Origin: Muribaculaceae bacterium
Lineage (GTDB): Bacteria > Bacteroidota > Bacteroidia > Bacteroidales > Muribaculaceae
Direction: 5' to 3'
Length of the DNA: 64,000 nucleotides
Assembly: GCA_016290325.1 (NCBI GenBank)
Contig: JAEETL010000001.1
Span: forward strand, 62,001-126,000
In this document: positions 55,578 to 64,000 of the stretch, in pieces
Layout: every line of letters begins with the position of its first letter
Numbering within the stretch: the stretch's first letter is position 1
Notes under the pieces: generated by a model
What the model was told of the DNA's origin: nothing
The model's input: the letters and a program-made list of their open reading frames with translations, nothing else
The model's database searches: none
Translations under genes and position numbers: made by a program

Positions 55578-55611
55578 GGCCACGCCAAGGCGAGGCCCTA
55601 CAGCGTGGCCG
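55578..55611. repeat. Inverted copy of the GGCCACGC palindromic repeat
   Basis: Positions 55578-55610 are the exact reverse complement of 48763-48795 (33 of 33 bases). The two copies thus flank the two-gene surface-protein unit in opposite orientation. Confidence 0.85.
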
Positions 55612-55644
55612 CCGGGCTACACATTATATATAATATATAAGGGG

Positions 55645-56781
55645 TTAGGGGCGGGTTTGGCGGGTGAGGATGGCGATGGCGGTGTCGAGGATGGCGTCGC
55701 GGGAGCGGTCCTGCTCGTCCATGTCAACGCGCACGTCGGGGGCCACGCCGAACTCGGTGAGCCGTCCCTGGGCGTCCATCACGGGGCAAGACGAGAAGCG
55801 CACGCGCCAGCCGTTGGGCAGTTCGCTGGTGAAGGGCAGTCCGCAGCCGCCGCCCGTGGTGTCGCCCACGATGGTGACGTTGCCCAGCGACTTCATGATC
55901 GATACGAAGTTGTTAGTCGCGCTGAAGGAGGCGCGGTTGGCGAGCACGACGACGGGCTTGAGGTAGTGGATGTGGTTCTTGGCGGGCTCAAAGTAGTAGG
56001 GGTAGGGCTCGCTCAGGTCGTTGTGACCCTTGCCGGTCTTGTGGCAGATGTAGCCCGCGAGGGTCTTGCCGCCGATGAAACGTGAGACGAGTTTCTCGAC
56101 GTTGGTGAGCAGGCCGCCGCCGTTGTCGCGCACGTCGATGATGAGGCCGTCGGCGGTGGAGAGGTAACTGAGGATGAGGTCGAGGTTGCCCTCGCCAATA
56201 CCCGACGAGAACGAGCCATAGTACATGTAGCCGAAGTTGTCGGGCAGGATCTGGTACTTGATGCCCGACGACATCTTGTAGTCAAAGTTGAGGTAGTGCT
56301 GGTCGATGATGCGCTCGTCGTAGTTGACGGGCCACTGCTCCCAAATCCAGTAGCGCGACACGTCGTGAGTGGCGATGAGGTTGGTGTGGCCGTCGCGCAA
56401 CTCCTTGAGCATGTCTCCGCACACGTCAAACAACTCCCTGTCGGTCATCTTGTTAGATACCATGGCGCGGTAGCGGTTGTGAACCTCGTTCCAGTCCACC
56501 TGCTTGTAGTCAAAGAAACTGTAATGCTCGTCCATGATGGTCCACAGGGCCTCGAAGTTGCCCACCTGGTCGCTCTCGAACTCGTCCTGCTGGGCACACC
56601 CTGCCAGCATAACCACAAGACAACTCAAAAAAGGAAGACAATAAGTACAATAAATACTATGGCATCCGCGCCCGGTTTTCAATGCGAATTTGACCAATTC
56701 CGCGAATTTTAATAAATAATTCGCAAAAATAGCGCAATTCGCATTAGCCCCGCAGGGTTTGTATTTGGGTGGTATTGTCAT
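55645..56781 (-). CDS. S41 family peptidase, lipoprotein
   Basis: The catalytic domain shows DVRDNGGGLL (residues 216-225) and ANRASFSATNN (Ser287 as nucleophile), then GDTTGGGCGLPF, as in tail-specific/CtpA-like S41 proteases. It lacks a PDZ domain before the core; a helical N-terminal domain (about 70-150) precedes it. A lipobox LAGC puts the mature protein at Cys62. The first 50 codons derive from a dispersed repeat (PCGANAN..FANYLLKFAEL), so the true start is doubtful: no better ATG lies between the repeat and the lipobox, and a TTG at codon 52 would give too short a signal. Confidence 0.8.
   Translation of the reverse strand: MTIPPKYKPCGANANCAIFANYLLKFAELVKFALKTGRGCHSIYCTYCLPFLSCLVVMLAGCAQQDEFESDQVGNFEALWTIMDEHYSFFDYKQVDWNEVHNRYRAMVSNKMTDRELFDVCGDMLKELRDGHTNLIATHDVSRYWIWEQWPVNYDERIIDQHYLNFDYKMSSGIKYQILPDNFGYMYYGSFSSGIGEGNLDLILSYLSTADGLIIDVRDNGGGLLTNVEKLVSRFIGGKTLAGYICHKTGKGHNDLSEPYPYYFEPAKNHIHYLKPVVVLANRASFSATNNFVSIMKSLGNVTIVGDTTGGGCGLPFTSELPNGWRVRFSSCPVMDAQGRLTEFGVAPDVRVDMDEQDRSRDAILDTAIAILTRQTRP
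56635..56760. repeat. Dispersed AATTCGC-rich leader repeat, copy 1
   Basis: From AAGACAATAAGTACAATAAA at the gene side to GCATTAGCCCCGCAGGG. It is built of AATTCGC/AATTCGCG units and matches 57618-57743 over its whole length with small indels. It encodes the first codons of the S41 frame. Confidence 0.75.
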
Positions 56782-56849
56782 TGTTCTTTATATCGTTTTC
56801 ACTCATTTAACTTTAACCTCTAACCTCTAAACTGCGAGCGTTGGCGAGC

Positions 56850-57647
56850 CTAGAGGCTGATGCCGAAGACGAGGGCGTGGGTGAAGTCGTGGACGTTGAG
56901 GTTGTTGACGGTCCAGTGCTCGAGGCGGTTGCGGTAGCCGATGCGCAGGGTGACCTTCCTCACGTGCAGGTCGGCGCCCAGGTAATTGGTCATGTCGAAG
57001 CGGTTGCCCCACCAGCCCAGATGGGCAAGATTCTTGTGGTTGCCCAGGTAGATCTCGTAGTAGCTCTCGTCATACTCGGGGGCGAAAAAGACGCCCACGA
57101 CGGGCAATTGGGCCTGATAGCGCAGGGTGACGGGCAGGCGCCCCAGGTGGGTGTTGAACCAAGCCATGCCCGTTGCGCCCAGATTGGCGTGGGCACGCAC
57201 GGTGACGGGATTGTTGCTGTTGACGGCGTCATAGACGATGCCGGCGCGCAACTGTGCCATTGGGCCGGCCGAGAAGCCCAACCGAGGGTGGAGCACCCCC
57301 ATCCAGGCGTGCTGCATGTTGAAGGAGATGTCGCCCATGACCTTTTGCAGGTTGTTGTTCTTGGCATTGTTCTCCACGTAGTTGTAGTCGGCACCCACGC
57401 TCAGCTGCCACAGCCACCTGTAGCGGCTAGCCCAACGCGTGGCCTCCAGGGAGAGGCCCAGGTCGATGCCGTCATAGGTGATGGGTGTCAAATAGCTGTC
57501 ATGGATCGAGGCATAGCCGGCATCGAGCATCAACATCGATTGCACGGGTAGCGCCGATTCGGGCACGGTATCTGCTTGGGCCGCAACGCTTAGGCTGCAG
57601 CTTAGCAAGATTAGAGTAAGACAATAAATACAACGGCCTCTGCGCAA
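56850..57647 (-). CDS. DUF3316-like secreted protein, probable outer-membrane barrel
   Basis: I use a TTG start at 57647, giving a normal signal peptide (MRRGRCIYC...SLSVAAQ) right after the repeat; an ATG at 57758 would add 37 codons made of repeat (PCGANANYANFANY). The mature part has alternating beta strands (LDAGYASIHDSYL, LGFSAGPMAQLRAGIVYD, HARVRAHANLGATGMAW-like segments, VTLRIGYRNRLEHW) ending in GISL. It resembles the Bacteroidetes DUF3316 family. It precedes the S41 peptidase gene on the same strand, and both follow parC. Confidence 0.65.
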   Translation of the reverse strand: MRRGRCIYCLTLILLSCSLSVAAQADTVPESALPVQSMLMLDAGYASIHDSYLTPITYDGIDLGLSLEATRWASRYRWLWQLSVGADYNYVENNAKNNNLQKVMGDISFNMQHAWMGVLHPRLGFSAGPMAQLRAGIVYDAVNSNNPVTVRAHANLGATGMAWFNTHLGRLPVTLRYQAQLPVVGVFFAPEYDESYYEIYLGNHKNLAHLGWWGNRFDMTNYLGADLHVRKVTLRIGYRNRLEHWTVNNLNVHDFTHALVFGISL

Positions 57648-57743
57648 GGTTTTCAATGCGAATTTCACGAATTTGACTAATTCCGCGAATTTTAATATAT
57701 AATTCGCAAAATTAGCGTAATTCGCATTAGCCCCGCAGGGTAT
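57618..57743. repeat. Dispersed AATTCGC-rich leader repeat, copy 2
   Basis: Same unit as 56635-56760: AAGACAATAAATAC, then GTTTTCAATGCGAATTTC, AATTCGCAAAATTAGCG and GCATTAGCCCCGCAGGG. It sits exactly at the 5' end of the DUF3316-like gene. Confidence 0.75.
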
Positions 57744-57798
57744 GAATCTGGATAGCATTGTCGTTATTATATTTATTGTTTTCCCTTAATCGTTGTTG

Positions 57799-60540
57799 TT
57801 AGAGGTCGTCGAAGGGGATGTGCTGCTGGCCAGTGAACTCATCGAGCACATCTTCCTGACTGATGCGGTCGTTGTTGGGAGCGTCATCGCCAGCGTTCTC
57901 GTCGGTGGGCGCCACAACGGGTTCCTCGGCAGCGTCCTCGGCGGGTTGAGGCTCGCGTGGCTCGATTTCGGTGATATTTGCCACCTCCCAGTTGGTGACG
58001 CGGCGTCCCTTGGCCTTGAACGTCTTCACGCCAATAAATTCCTCGGCGTCAATAACAAAAGGCTCGCGGAAGGCGTCGCCACCGCCCATTTTTACCTCGA
58101 AGCGTGGACACGGCTCATCGCTGAGTAGCAGCAGGTGGGAGTCGGGGTTAGTGCCGATAAAGCTCTGCTTGCGGGTGTTGTCCTCGAGGGTGAAACGCTT
58201 CACATAGGGGTGCCCCTGGTCGGCATCGTCAAGCACGGCGGTCCAAACTTTGTCTTTCTCATATTTCTCGATGCGCAGGATGCCCTCCTCATAGTGGTTG
58301 CTGGCCTCGGTGCTGGTGGTGTAGAATTCGCCCGACTTCATGATGACCAAGATGCGGTCGTCGCCACCGAACAGGCCCAGCGAACGGCCGTGGGCCTCAT
58401 AGTTGATGCGCAGGATGTCGGGGTCGAACCACACCTCGCGGTCACCCAGCGTTGACTGGCCTGCCTCCTTGAGCGAGATGCGGTGTATCTCGTTCTTGGT
58501 GACGATGTTACCGCGTGCCTGCTTGCCCTTGATGGCGAGCTCAGCGAGATTGACGTCAAATTGCAAAATCTTAAGTCTGAATTTGGGCTTGAGGGTGATG
58601 CGCAGCACCTCGGCCTCGCCGTTGGGATTGGCCGTGAACCAGACGATCTTGCTGCCCGGTTTGCCTTGGGTGATGTCATACTCGCGGTCGCGCGTGATGC
58701 CCGTGACGGCAAAGCGCTTCATGAACGTGGTGCCACCGCGCCCGTCCTGATACAGGACGTTGTAGATGGTGCGGGAGTCACCCTTCTTGAACACGTTCAG
58801 GTAGAGGATGTTCTTGCCCACATAAATCTTTTCGGCCACCTTGGTGACCTTGAACTTGCCGTCCTTGTAGAAGATGATGATATCGTCGATATCCGAGCAG
58901 TTGCAAACGAACTCGTCCTTCTTCAGACTTGTGCCAATGAAACCGTCGGCGCGGTTGATGTAGAGTTTCTGGTTGGCCTCGGCGACCTTGCTGGCAACGA
59001 TGGTGTCAAACTCGCGGATGACCGTGCTGCGCGGGTACTTAGCGCCGTATTTGGTCTTTAGGCCCTTGAACCAGTCGATGGTATATCGGGTGAGGTGGGC
59101 CAGCTTGTCGTCGATGTCCTCGACGCGCTCCTTGAGTCGGGCGATGTTTTCCTCGGCCTTGTCGCTGTTGTACTTGAGAATGCGCTTCATCGGGATTTCC
59201 AGCAGGCGCAACAAGTCGTCTTGGGTAACCTCGCGGTAGAACTGGGGCTTGAAGGGAGTCAATCGCTTGTCGATGTGCCTGAGGGCGCGCTCCTGGTCCT
59301 TGGCATTCTCAAACTCCTTGTCCTTGTAGATGCGCTCTTCGATGAAGATTTTCTCGAGCGATACGCTGTGCAGGCTTTCCATGGTCTCACCGCGCTGGAT
59401 TTCCAGCTCTTGGCGCAGGATGTCGCGCGTGCGGTCCACACTGTAGCGCAACACGTCACTCACGGTGAGGAACTGGGGCTTTTGGTCCTTGATGACGCAG
59501 CAGTTGGGCCAGATGGAGATTTCACAGTCGGTGAAAGCGTACAACGCGTCGATGGCGATGTCACTGCTCGTGCCCGCCTGCAGCGAGACGATGATTTCGG
59601 CCGTGGCGCTGGTGTTGTCCTCGACCTTGCGGATCTTGATCTTGCCTTTCTCGCCGGCCTTGAGGATGCTTTCAATGACGGTACCGGTGGTCTTGCCATA
59701 GGGCACATCCTTGACCAGCAGTGTTTTGTTGTCGAGTTTCTCGATTTTGGCGCGCACGCGCACACTGCCACCACGTTCGCCGTCATTATAATGGCTCACG
59801 TCGATGTAGCCGCCTGTTTGGAAGTCGGGATAGAGGTGGAACTCCTCGTCGCGCAAGTAGTGGATGGCGGCATCAATGACCTCGTTGAAGTTGTGGGGCA
59901 GGATTTTACAAGACAGACCGACGGCGATGCCCTCGGCGCCCTGCGTAAGCAGGAGCGGGAATTTGGCGGGCAGGGTCAACGGCTCACGTTTACGACCGTC
60001 ATAGGACAGTCCCCAATCGGTCACCTTGGCGTTATATACCGCATCAAGCGCAAACTCGCTCAGGCGGGCCTCGATGTAACGGCCTGCTGCGGCTCCGTCA
60101 CCCGTGAGGATATTACCCCAGTTACCCTGGGTGTCGATGAGCAGCTCCTTTTGACCCAGCTGCACCAGCGCGCTGTAGATCGACGCGTCACCATGGGGGT
60201 GATACTGCATCGTCAATCCCACGATGTTGGCGACCTTGTTGAAGTGGCCGTCGTCAGCCTCCTTCATGGCGTGCATGATGCGTCGTTGCACGGGCTTAAA
60301 GCCGTCCTCGATATGGGGCACGGCGCGTTCCAATATCACATAAGAGGCATAGTCCAAGAACCAATTCTCGTACATGCCGCTCAACTGGAGTTTCTTATCT
60401 TTAGGCACCTGGTAGGTGGAGTGGGCTTGAGGCTCGTTGCCGTTAGCGCCCTCGTCGGGAGTGTCATTACCGCCTTGGGAATTGTCCTCGACAGGCTGCT
60501 CTTGCTCCATGCCTTCCAGTTCGTCGTCGTCTTTCTTCAT
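57799..60540 (-). CDS. parC: DNA topoisomerase IV subunit A
   Basis: This 913-residue type IIA topoisomerase subunit has the N-terminal winged-helix domain, catalytic Tyr in AAAGRYIEARLSEF (about residues 149-162), quinolone-region MQYHPHGDASIYSALVQLGQ, tower and coiled coil, then a C-terminal beta-pinwheel domain (GDDRILVIMKSGEFYTT). The C-terminal GyrA box is not seen, favouring ParC over GyrA. The ends are acidic (N: DDDELEGMEQEQP; C: EDVLDEFTGQQH). It decatenates daughter chromosomes with ParE, which is not in this window. A minus-strand TATCTTTG box at 60572-60565 precedes it. Confidence 0.92.
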   Translation of the reverse strand: MKKDDDELEGMEQEQPVEDNSQGGNDTPDEGANGNEPQAHSTYQVPKDKKLQLSGMYENWFLDYASYVILERAVPHIEDGFKPVQRRIMHAMKEADDGHFNKVANIVGLTMQYHPHGDASIYSALVQLGQKELLIDTQGNWGNILTGDGAAAGRYIEARLSEFALDAVYNAKVTDWGLSYDGRKREPLTLPAKFPLLLTQGAEGIAVGLSCKILPHNFNEVIDAAIHYLRDEEFHLYPDFQTGGYIDVSHYNDGERGGSVRVRAKIEKLDNKTLLVKDVPYGKTTGTVIESILKAGEKGKIKIRKVEDNTSATAEIIVSLQAGTSSDIAIDALYAFTDCEISIWPNCCVIKDQKPQFLTVSDVLRYSVDRTRDILRQELEIQRGETMESLHSVSLEKIFIEERIYKDKEFENAKDQERALRHIDKRLTPFKPQFYREVTQDDLLRLLEIPMKRILKYNSDKAEENIARLKERVEDIDDKLAHLTRYTIDWFKGLKTKYGAKYPRSTVIREFDTIVASKVAEANQKLYINRADGFIGTSLKKDEFVCNCSDIDDIIIFYKDGKFKVTKVAEKIYVGKNILYLNVFKKGDSRTIYNVLYQDGRGGTTFMKRFAVTGITRDREYDITQGKPGSKIVWFTANPNGEAEVLRITLKPKFRLKILQFDVNLAELAIKGKQARGNIVTKNEIHRISLKEAGQSTLGDREVWFDPDILRINYEAHGRSLGLFGGDDRILVIMKSGEFYTTSTEASNHYEEGILRIEKYEKDKVWTAVLDDADQGHPYVKRFTLEDNTRKQSFIGTNPDSHLLLLSDEPCPRFEVKMGGGDAFREPFVIDAEEFIGVKTFKAKGRRVTNWEVANITEIEPREPQPAEDAAEEPVVAPTDENAGDDAPNNDRISQEDVLDEFTGQQHIPFDDL

Positions 60541-60676
60541 GTTCAGTTATTGCGTTTTAACTTGCAAAGATAGCAATTTTTTTTCACTTAACAGTTAAGA
60601 GTGCGCAGTTAAAAGATAAGGAGCTAGAAGAATAACTCCTAACTCCTTATGCCTAATTCCTATTATCTTGCTCCTT

Positions 60677-61870
60677 TTACAGGCCAGTGATGCGTACGAC
60701 GGGCCCTAGCGGCTTAAGATTCTCTTCGTTGCCGCCCTGGGTGGTGAGGATCCAGGCCAGGGGCTTGTGGCGCTTGTCATCGGGTAACTTGGGGATGGCG
60801 GCAAAGCCGTCGGTGAGGAATACCAATCCGTCATACTCCTCGTGTTCGTAGTAGAAATCGATGGCGGGTTGGAAATTGGTACCGCCGCGCCCAGTAACGC
60901 GTATGGTGTTGGTTGCCTGCTTGAGCAACATGGGTTTCTCGGTCGTGATTTTGCTGTCAAACTCGATGACCTCGATGCTCTCGATGCCCTGCTTGAAGAA
61001 ACGGTTGATGACGGCGAGGAATTTGCGGATGTCCTCATCGGGCACGCTGCCGCTGACGTCAACGGCGACAAGCAGGCGCGTGCTATAGGCATACTGGCTG
61101 CCCATAGCGTCAAAGCCGTAGCGGCGGTTAGGACGCATGCGTGTGAGGTGCCGCTTTGTGCTGAGGATGGTGGCACGGAACTGGCTGAGGATGGCTCGGA
61201 AGTTCTGCTTGCTCACCAGTGTGCTCTCAATCAATGCGCGCAGGTCACCGCCTAACGATCCCCACTGGTTGCAACGCTGGGCCGTCTCGATCTCGTGGTT
61301 GACTTTCTCGCTCATCAGTTCGTCTTCTTCCCACAACGATGCTCCAGCATCGGCATCCAACAGACTGTCTGTTAAGCTATTGTCGCCGCTTCCTTCTCCA
61401 GCGCCAAGCATGTTCATGTCGAGTGGGATGCCCTCGCCATCGGCGTCTTGCTCGAGTTGCAGCACTTGGCCTGCCATGAGCGAGTAGTATTGCTCAAAAG
61501 CTTGGTCGCGGGGGATGTCAAATATCTGAGGCGGTTCCAGCCCGATGGTATCCATTCCCTCGAGGTTGTCACACAGGGTGAGGTCGCTCGACAGGCGCAT
61601 CACATCGCGGCGCGGGTTGTAGGGCTGGCGCTGATAGGGATGCTTGAGAATAATGCGCACCACTTCGGCCTTGAGCCTCAGTGCCAGCTGGTTGTCATCA
61701 AAATGCTCCAGGAGTTCAGGGTTGTACTCAATGAGCCCTTTGCCGCAACGCATGTCGCAGCCCATGTTGTCGTTGCGCTTCAGCGCATGGGTACACAACA
61801 CGGCAAAAATGAGCGGCTCGGTGAGGAACCAATCCTGTGAAATCGTCTTTATGCGTTCGCCGACGGTCAT
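60677..61870 (-). CDS. VWA-like protein with DUF2201 metallopeptidase-like N-terminus
   Basis: This 397-residue protein has an N-terminal region (LIFAVLCTHALKRND, then RLKAEVVRIILKHP) like the putative metallopeptidase domain of DUF2201 proteins, though the zinc motif is incomplete. An acidic middle part is followed by a C-terminal VWA-like domain with the MIDAS start VAVDVSGSVPDEDI and GRGGTNFQPAIDF and LVFLTDGFAA. Such proteins pair with MoxR ATPases. The gene overlaps the upstream MoxR gene by 4 bases (61867-61870), so they are coupled. Confidence 0.82.
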   Translation of the reverse strand: MTVGERIKTISQDWFLTEPLIFAVLCTHALKRNDNMGCDMRCGKGLIEYNPELLEHFDDNQLALRLKAEVVRIILKHPYQRQPYNPRRDVMRLSSDLTLCDNLEGMDTIGLEPPQIFDIPRDQAFEQYYSLMAGQVLQLEQDADGEGIPLDMNMLGAGEGSGDNSLTDSLLDADAGASLWEEDELMSEKVNHEIETAQRCNQWGSLGGDLRALIESTLVSKQNFRAILSQFRATILSTKRHLTRMRPNRRYGFDAMGSQYAYSTRLLVAVDVSGSVPDEDIRKFLAVINRFFKQGIESIEVIEFDSKITTEKPMLLKQATNTIRVTGRGGTNFQPAIDFYYEHEEYDGLVFLTDGFAAIPKLPDDKRHKPLAWILTTQGGNEENLKPLGPVVRITGL

Positions 61871-62937
61871 AGGTTGTTGATCATCTGATTAATCAACTGC
61901 AGGGCCTCGCGGCACTCCATCATGATGAAGGCGTTGGCGTTAGCATAGGTCGCGTTCTCGAAGAACGAGGCAAAGTGGGCGATGGCCTCTTGGCGACCAT
62001 TACTGAGCATCCAGTGGATGTAACGTACCAGGTTACTGTTCACCGCTTTCTTTTCATCATCTTTCACGCCCAGTTCCAAATACTGGTAGATGCCCTCATT
62101 GATGATGGCGATTTGGGGCATGGTGTAGGTCATCAGGTCGTTCTGGCAAGCGCCAAAGACATGCAGCACCTCACGGGCGGTGAGCATGCGAGATTGGTTG
62201 AGCGACTGCATGAACATCGATGCCGAGCGGGCTCCGATCACACCCGTAATCATTTTGGTCAAGCGATTCATGTCGGTGATTGCACCGCTAGCCTTGAGCA
62301 GTCCTGAGACACGCACCCACGCGCGGCGGTCGGGCGTTTTGTCAAACGTGCCCTTGTTGATGTCCACGTTTTTCTCGAGTTCGTCGGGATGCTCCTCGAT
62401 AAAGTTGATCACGCGCGGGTCAATGTCGTTTTGCTTGGCCCAGAAGAGCCATTCGCCCACCGTGGGGCTGAAGAAATACACGTTGAAGCGCGATACCAGC
62501 GCGGGATCGAGGTCGGTGAGCTGATATTCCTCGCCATCATTGACGGCGGCGATAACACGGCTGCCAGGGGGCAGTGAGCGGCCTGCGAGTTTGCGGTTAA
62601 GCGAGAGGTCCATGACCGATTGAAGGATCTCGGGACGGGCGCGGTTCATCTCGTCAAGGAACAGCACCACAGGCTTGTCGTCCATGGGGAACCAGTAAGG
62701 CGGCATAAATTCTGTCTTTCCAGTCGCCTCGTCCTTGTTGGGCAGGCCGATAAGGTCGCCTGGGTCACTCATCTGACCCAGGAACAGGGCGATGACGGGA
62801 ATGCCCTGGTCCTCGAAGTGACGTGTGATGATTTCGCTCTTGCCGATGCCGTGTTTACCCACGAGCAGGATGTTCTGTGTCGATGGCGTGGTCTCGAGAA
62901 TGGTCTTGAGGTCGCCGGTGTTGATGGTGATAGCCAT
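61867..62937 (-). CDS. MoxR-type AAA+ ATPase
   Basis: This 356-residue protein has Walker A GKHGIGKSE (residues 27-35), Walker B VLFLDEMNRA (about 92-101), sensor region IAAVNDGEEY and Arg finger region ALVSRFNVYFF. MoxR ATPases work with VWA proteins as chaperone-like or metal-centre-assembly machines. The N-terminal start is short and direct (MAITINTGDLKTIL). It lies between the VWA gene and the uncharacterised gene at 62969, 31 bases after the latter. Confidence 0.88.
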   Translation of the reverse strand: MAITINTGDLKTILETTPSTQNILLVGKHGIGKSEIITRHFEDQGIPVIALFLGQMSDPGDLIGLPNKDEATGKTEFMPPYWFPMDDKPVVLFLDEMNRARPEILQSVMDLSLNRKLAGRSLPPGSRVIAAVNDGEEYQLTDLDPALVSRFNVYFFSPTVGEWLFWAKQNDIDPRVINFIEEHPDELEKNVDINKGTFDKTPDRRAWVRVSGLLKASGAITDMNRLTKMITGVIGARSASMFMQSLNQSRMLTAREVLHVFGACQNDLMTYTMPQIAIINEGIYQYLELGVKDDEKKAVNSNLVRYIHWMLSNGRQEAIAHFASFFENATYANANAFIMMECREALQLINQMINNL

Positions 62938-62968
62938 ATTTTAGTTCTTTGTTTTTAGTCGTTAGTCC

Positions 62969-63973
62969 TTAGTCCTTAGTTGTTGGAGCGGTGATCCACT
63001 CGATTTTCTTGCGGGGGCCGGTCAAGCGGTATGGGAATAGCTTGGCAAGCTCCAGCAATCGCGGGATGTAACCCATATCGTGCTCAACGCGTGCCAGCAC
63101 ATCGCCGCCCTGGTTCAGGTTGATGATCATCGAGCGGCCTTGAGTCAGACGGATATGCAGTTCGCGGCGGCCCGTTTCCTCGTCCTCGGTGAGGTGGTAG
63201 TGCCATTTCTTGCCCTTAAAGAAATCGTCTATCTTTTCCTGTAAGGGTGAGAGTGGCTTTTCGGCGGGCTTGTTGTCGCTGTCGCCGTTTAACAGTCGCT
63301 GCAACCAACCCTTTATGCCGTGGAGTTGCTCCTGTGGGACAGGTGTTTCGACGGGTTGTGGTGCCTGTTGCCAGTCGTCACGCGCCTCGCCGCGCACGGT
63401 AAAGCGTCCGTCACGCGCCATATAGGCAAACTCCACCATGTGGGGCTTGACCAGGTCCAAGTGGTTGATGAAATCGTCGTGGGGAATGGGCAGGTCCAGG
63501 GTTTTGTAAGCGTTGAGGCGTACCAGCAAGCGGGCCTTGTGCCCGTCGGCATGACGCTTGTCAAAGTGGTAGGTGATTCCCGTGCCGTCAAAGTAGCGCT
63601 CCAGATAGGCGTCCATGTTGTTCATCGCCATGTTGCGCATTTTTGAGCCTTTACTGTCGGCCTTGAAAGCTACTGCCAGCTGTTCGCGCCACTCGGCGGC
63701 ATGCTCCAGGAATACTTGAGTTGCCTCCACCACACGGCTGCGGTCGATGACTTCCATGGGGGCGCCGCTCCATTGCTGGTGATAATGCATGTCTTCGATA
63801 TCGATGCGCGCTCTTACGGTTGAGCCCTCGACGGCATGACATAATGTCAGTCCGCATGGTGACTTTATCTGTAGTCCCACGCCATAAGGTCCTGTTTCGA
63901 CGAGTTCAACCATGTCGCTGGTGATAATGCCGTTGATGAGTGCGCTGTGGGCTGCTTCATACTCCTGCAGCAT
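62969..63973 (-). CDS. Uncharacterised protein of the MoxR/VWA cluster (possibly 5' partial)
   Basis: I do not recognise this protein. It is at least 334 residues, mostly alpha/beta, without signal peptide or membrane helix. Visible features: two related segments, FFKGKKWHYHLTEDEETGRRELHIRLTQ (about 248-275, shown in part) and YFDGTGITYHFDKRHADGHKARLLVRL (about 128-154), which look like an internal duplication of a beta module; each is followed by a strand on ARLLV/SMIINL. The frame stays open upstream of the ATG at 63973 to the window edge, so the real start may lie outside. It should be co-transcribed with the MoxR and VWA genes. Confidence 0.7.
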   Translation of the reverse strand: MLQEYEAAHSALINGIITSDMVELVETGPYGVGLQIKSPCGLTLCHAVEGSTVRARIDIEDMHYHQQWSGAPMEVIDRSRVVEATQVFLEHAAEWREQLAVAFKADSKGSKMRNMAMNNMDAYLERYFDGTGITYHFDKRHADGHKARLLVRLNAYKTLDLPIPHDDFINHLDLVKPHMVEFAYMARDGRFTVRGEARDDWQQAPQPVETPVPQEQLHGIKGWLQRLLNGDSDNKPAEKPLSPLQEKIDDFFKGKKWHYHLTEDEETGRRELHIRLTQGRSMIINLNQGGDVLARVEHDMGYIPRLLELAKLFPYRLTGPRKKIEWITAPTTKD

Positions 63974-64000
63974 TCTCGCGCTAAGCCGTGGGCCTGTACT

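Noticed and set aside
1-64000. Prophage, integrative element or complete defence system
   Set aside because: No integrase, transposase, phage structural gene or recognised defence gene is present; PglZ occurs only in PorX, not in a BREX setting.

Overview
The window looks like chromosomal DNA from a gut-type Bacteroidales bacterium (Muribaculaceae or Prevotellaceae-like; I cannot place it further without a marker search). The support is: Bacteroidetes-style promoters (TTG, about 20 bases, then TAnnTTTG) upstream of several genes, type IX secretion (T9SS) genes porW and porX, secreted proteins with a T9SS-like C-terminal tail, a SusD-family protein, dockerin repeats and BspA-type leucine-rich repeats. 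There is no rRNA, CRISPR array, integrase or transposase. One tRNA (Pro, anticodon CGG) is present.

Layout. 1-5 kb: a DUF3667 membrane protein converges on recF, a DUF721 gene and a thioesterase, followed by pgeF and a zinc metallopeptidase. 5-15 kb: a eukaryote-like glycogen branching enzyme, an orphan dockerin-SusD protein, a U32 peptidase and mutS. 14.7-22.6 kb: small genes (a zinc-ribbon/FtsK-gamma-like protein, DUF2795, a cobalamin adenosyltransferase), two secreted proteins, a membrane-tethered TPR regulator and an outer-membrane barrel candidate. 22.7-30 kb: a LOG-family enzyme and the probable operon porW-porX-tsaE-birA. 30-33.4 kb: a small membrane protein and a three-gene polyprenyl-phosphate pentose-type glycosylation cluster. 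33.7-38.9 kb: the translation/transcription operon rimP-nusA-infB-folK. 38.9-43 kb: an AraC regulator, tRNA-Pro and polA. 43-55.3 kb: four large secreted proteins. 55.6-57.8 kb: an S41 peptidase and a DUF3316-like protein, both with 5' ends made from a dispersed repeat. 57.8-64 kb: parC and a VWA/MoxR/unknown-protein cluster that reaches the right edge.

How it fits together. The PorW/PorX machinery should serve the CTD-bearing proteins at 45.5-53.2 kb. The most unusual points are: a 971-residue surface protein whose two halves match two separate neighbouring genes; a SusD homologue with an N-terminal dockerin, no lipobox and no SusC; a DNA polymerase I that appears to have lost all three proofreading motifs; a tail-anchored protein with an FtsK-gamma-like domain; a predicted decaprenyl-phosphoribose-like pathway; and a dispersed repeat that has become protein-coding at two gene starts. 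I found no complete defence system or mobile element.
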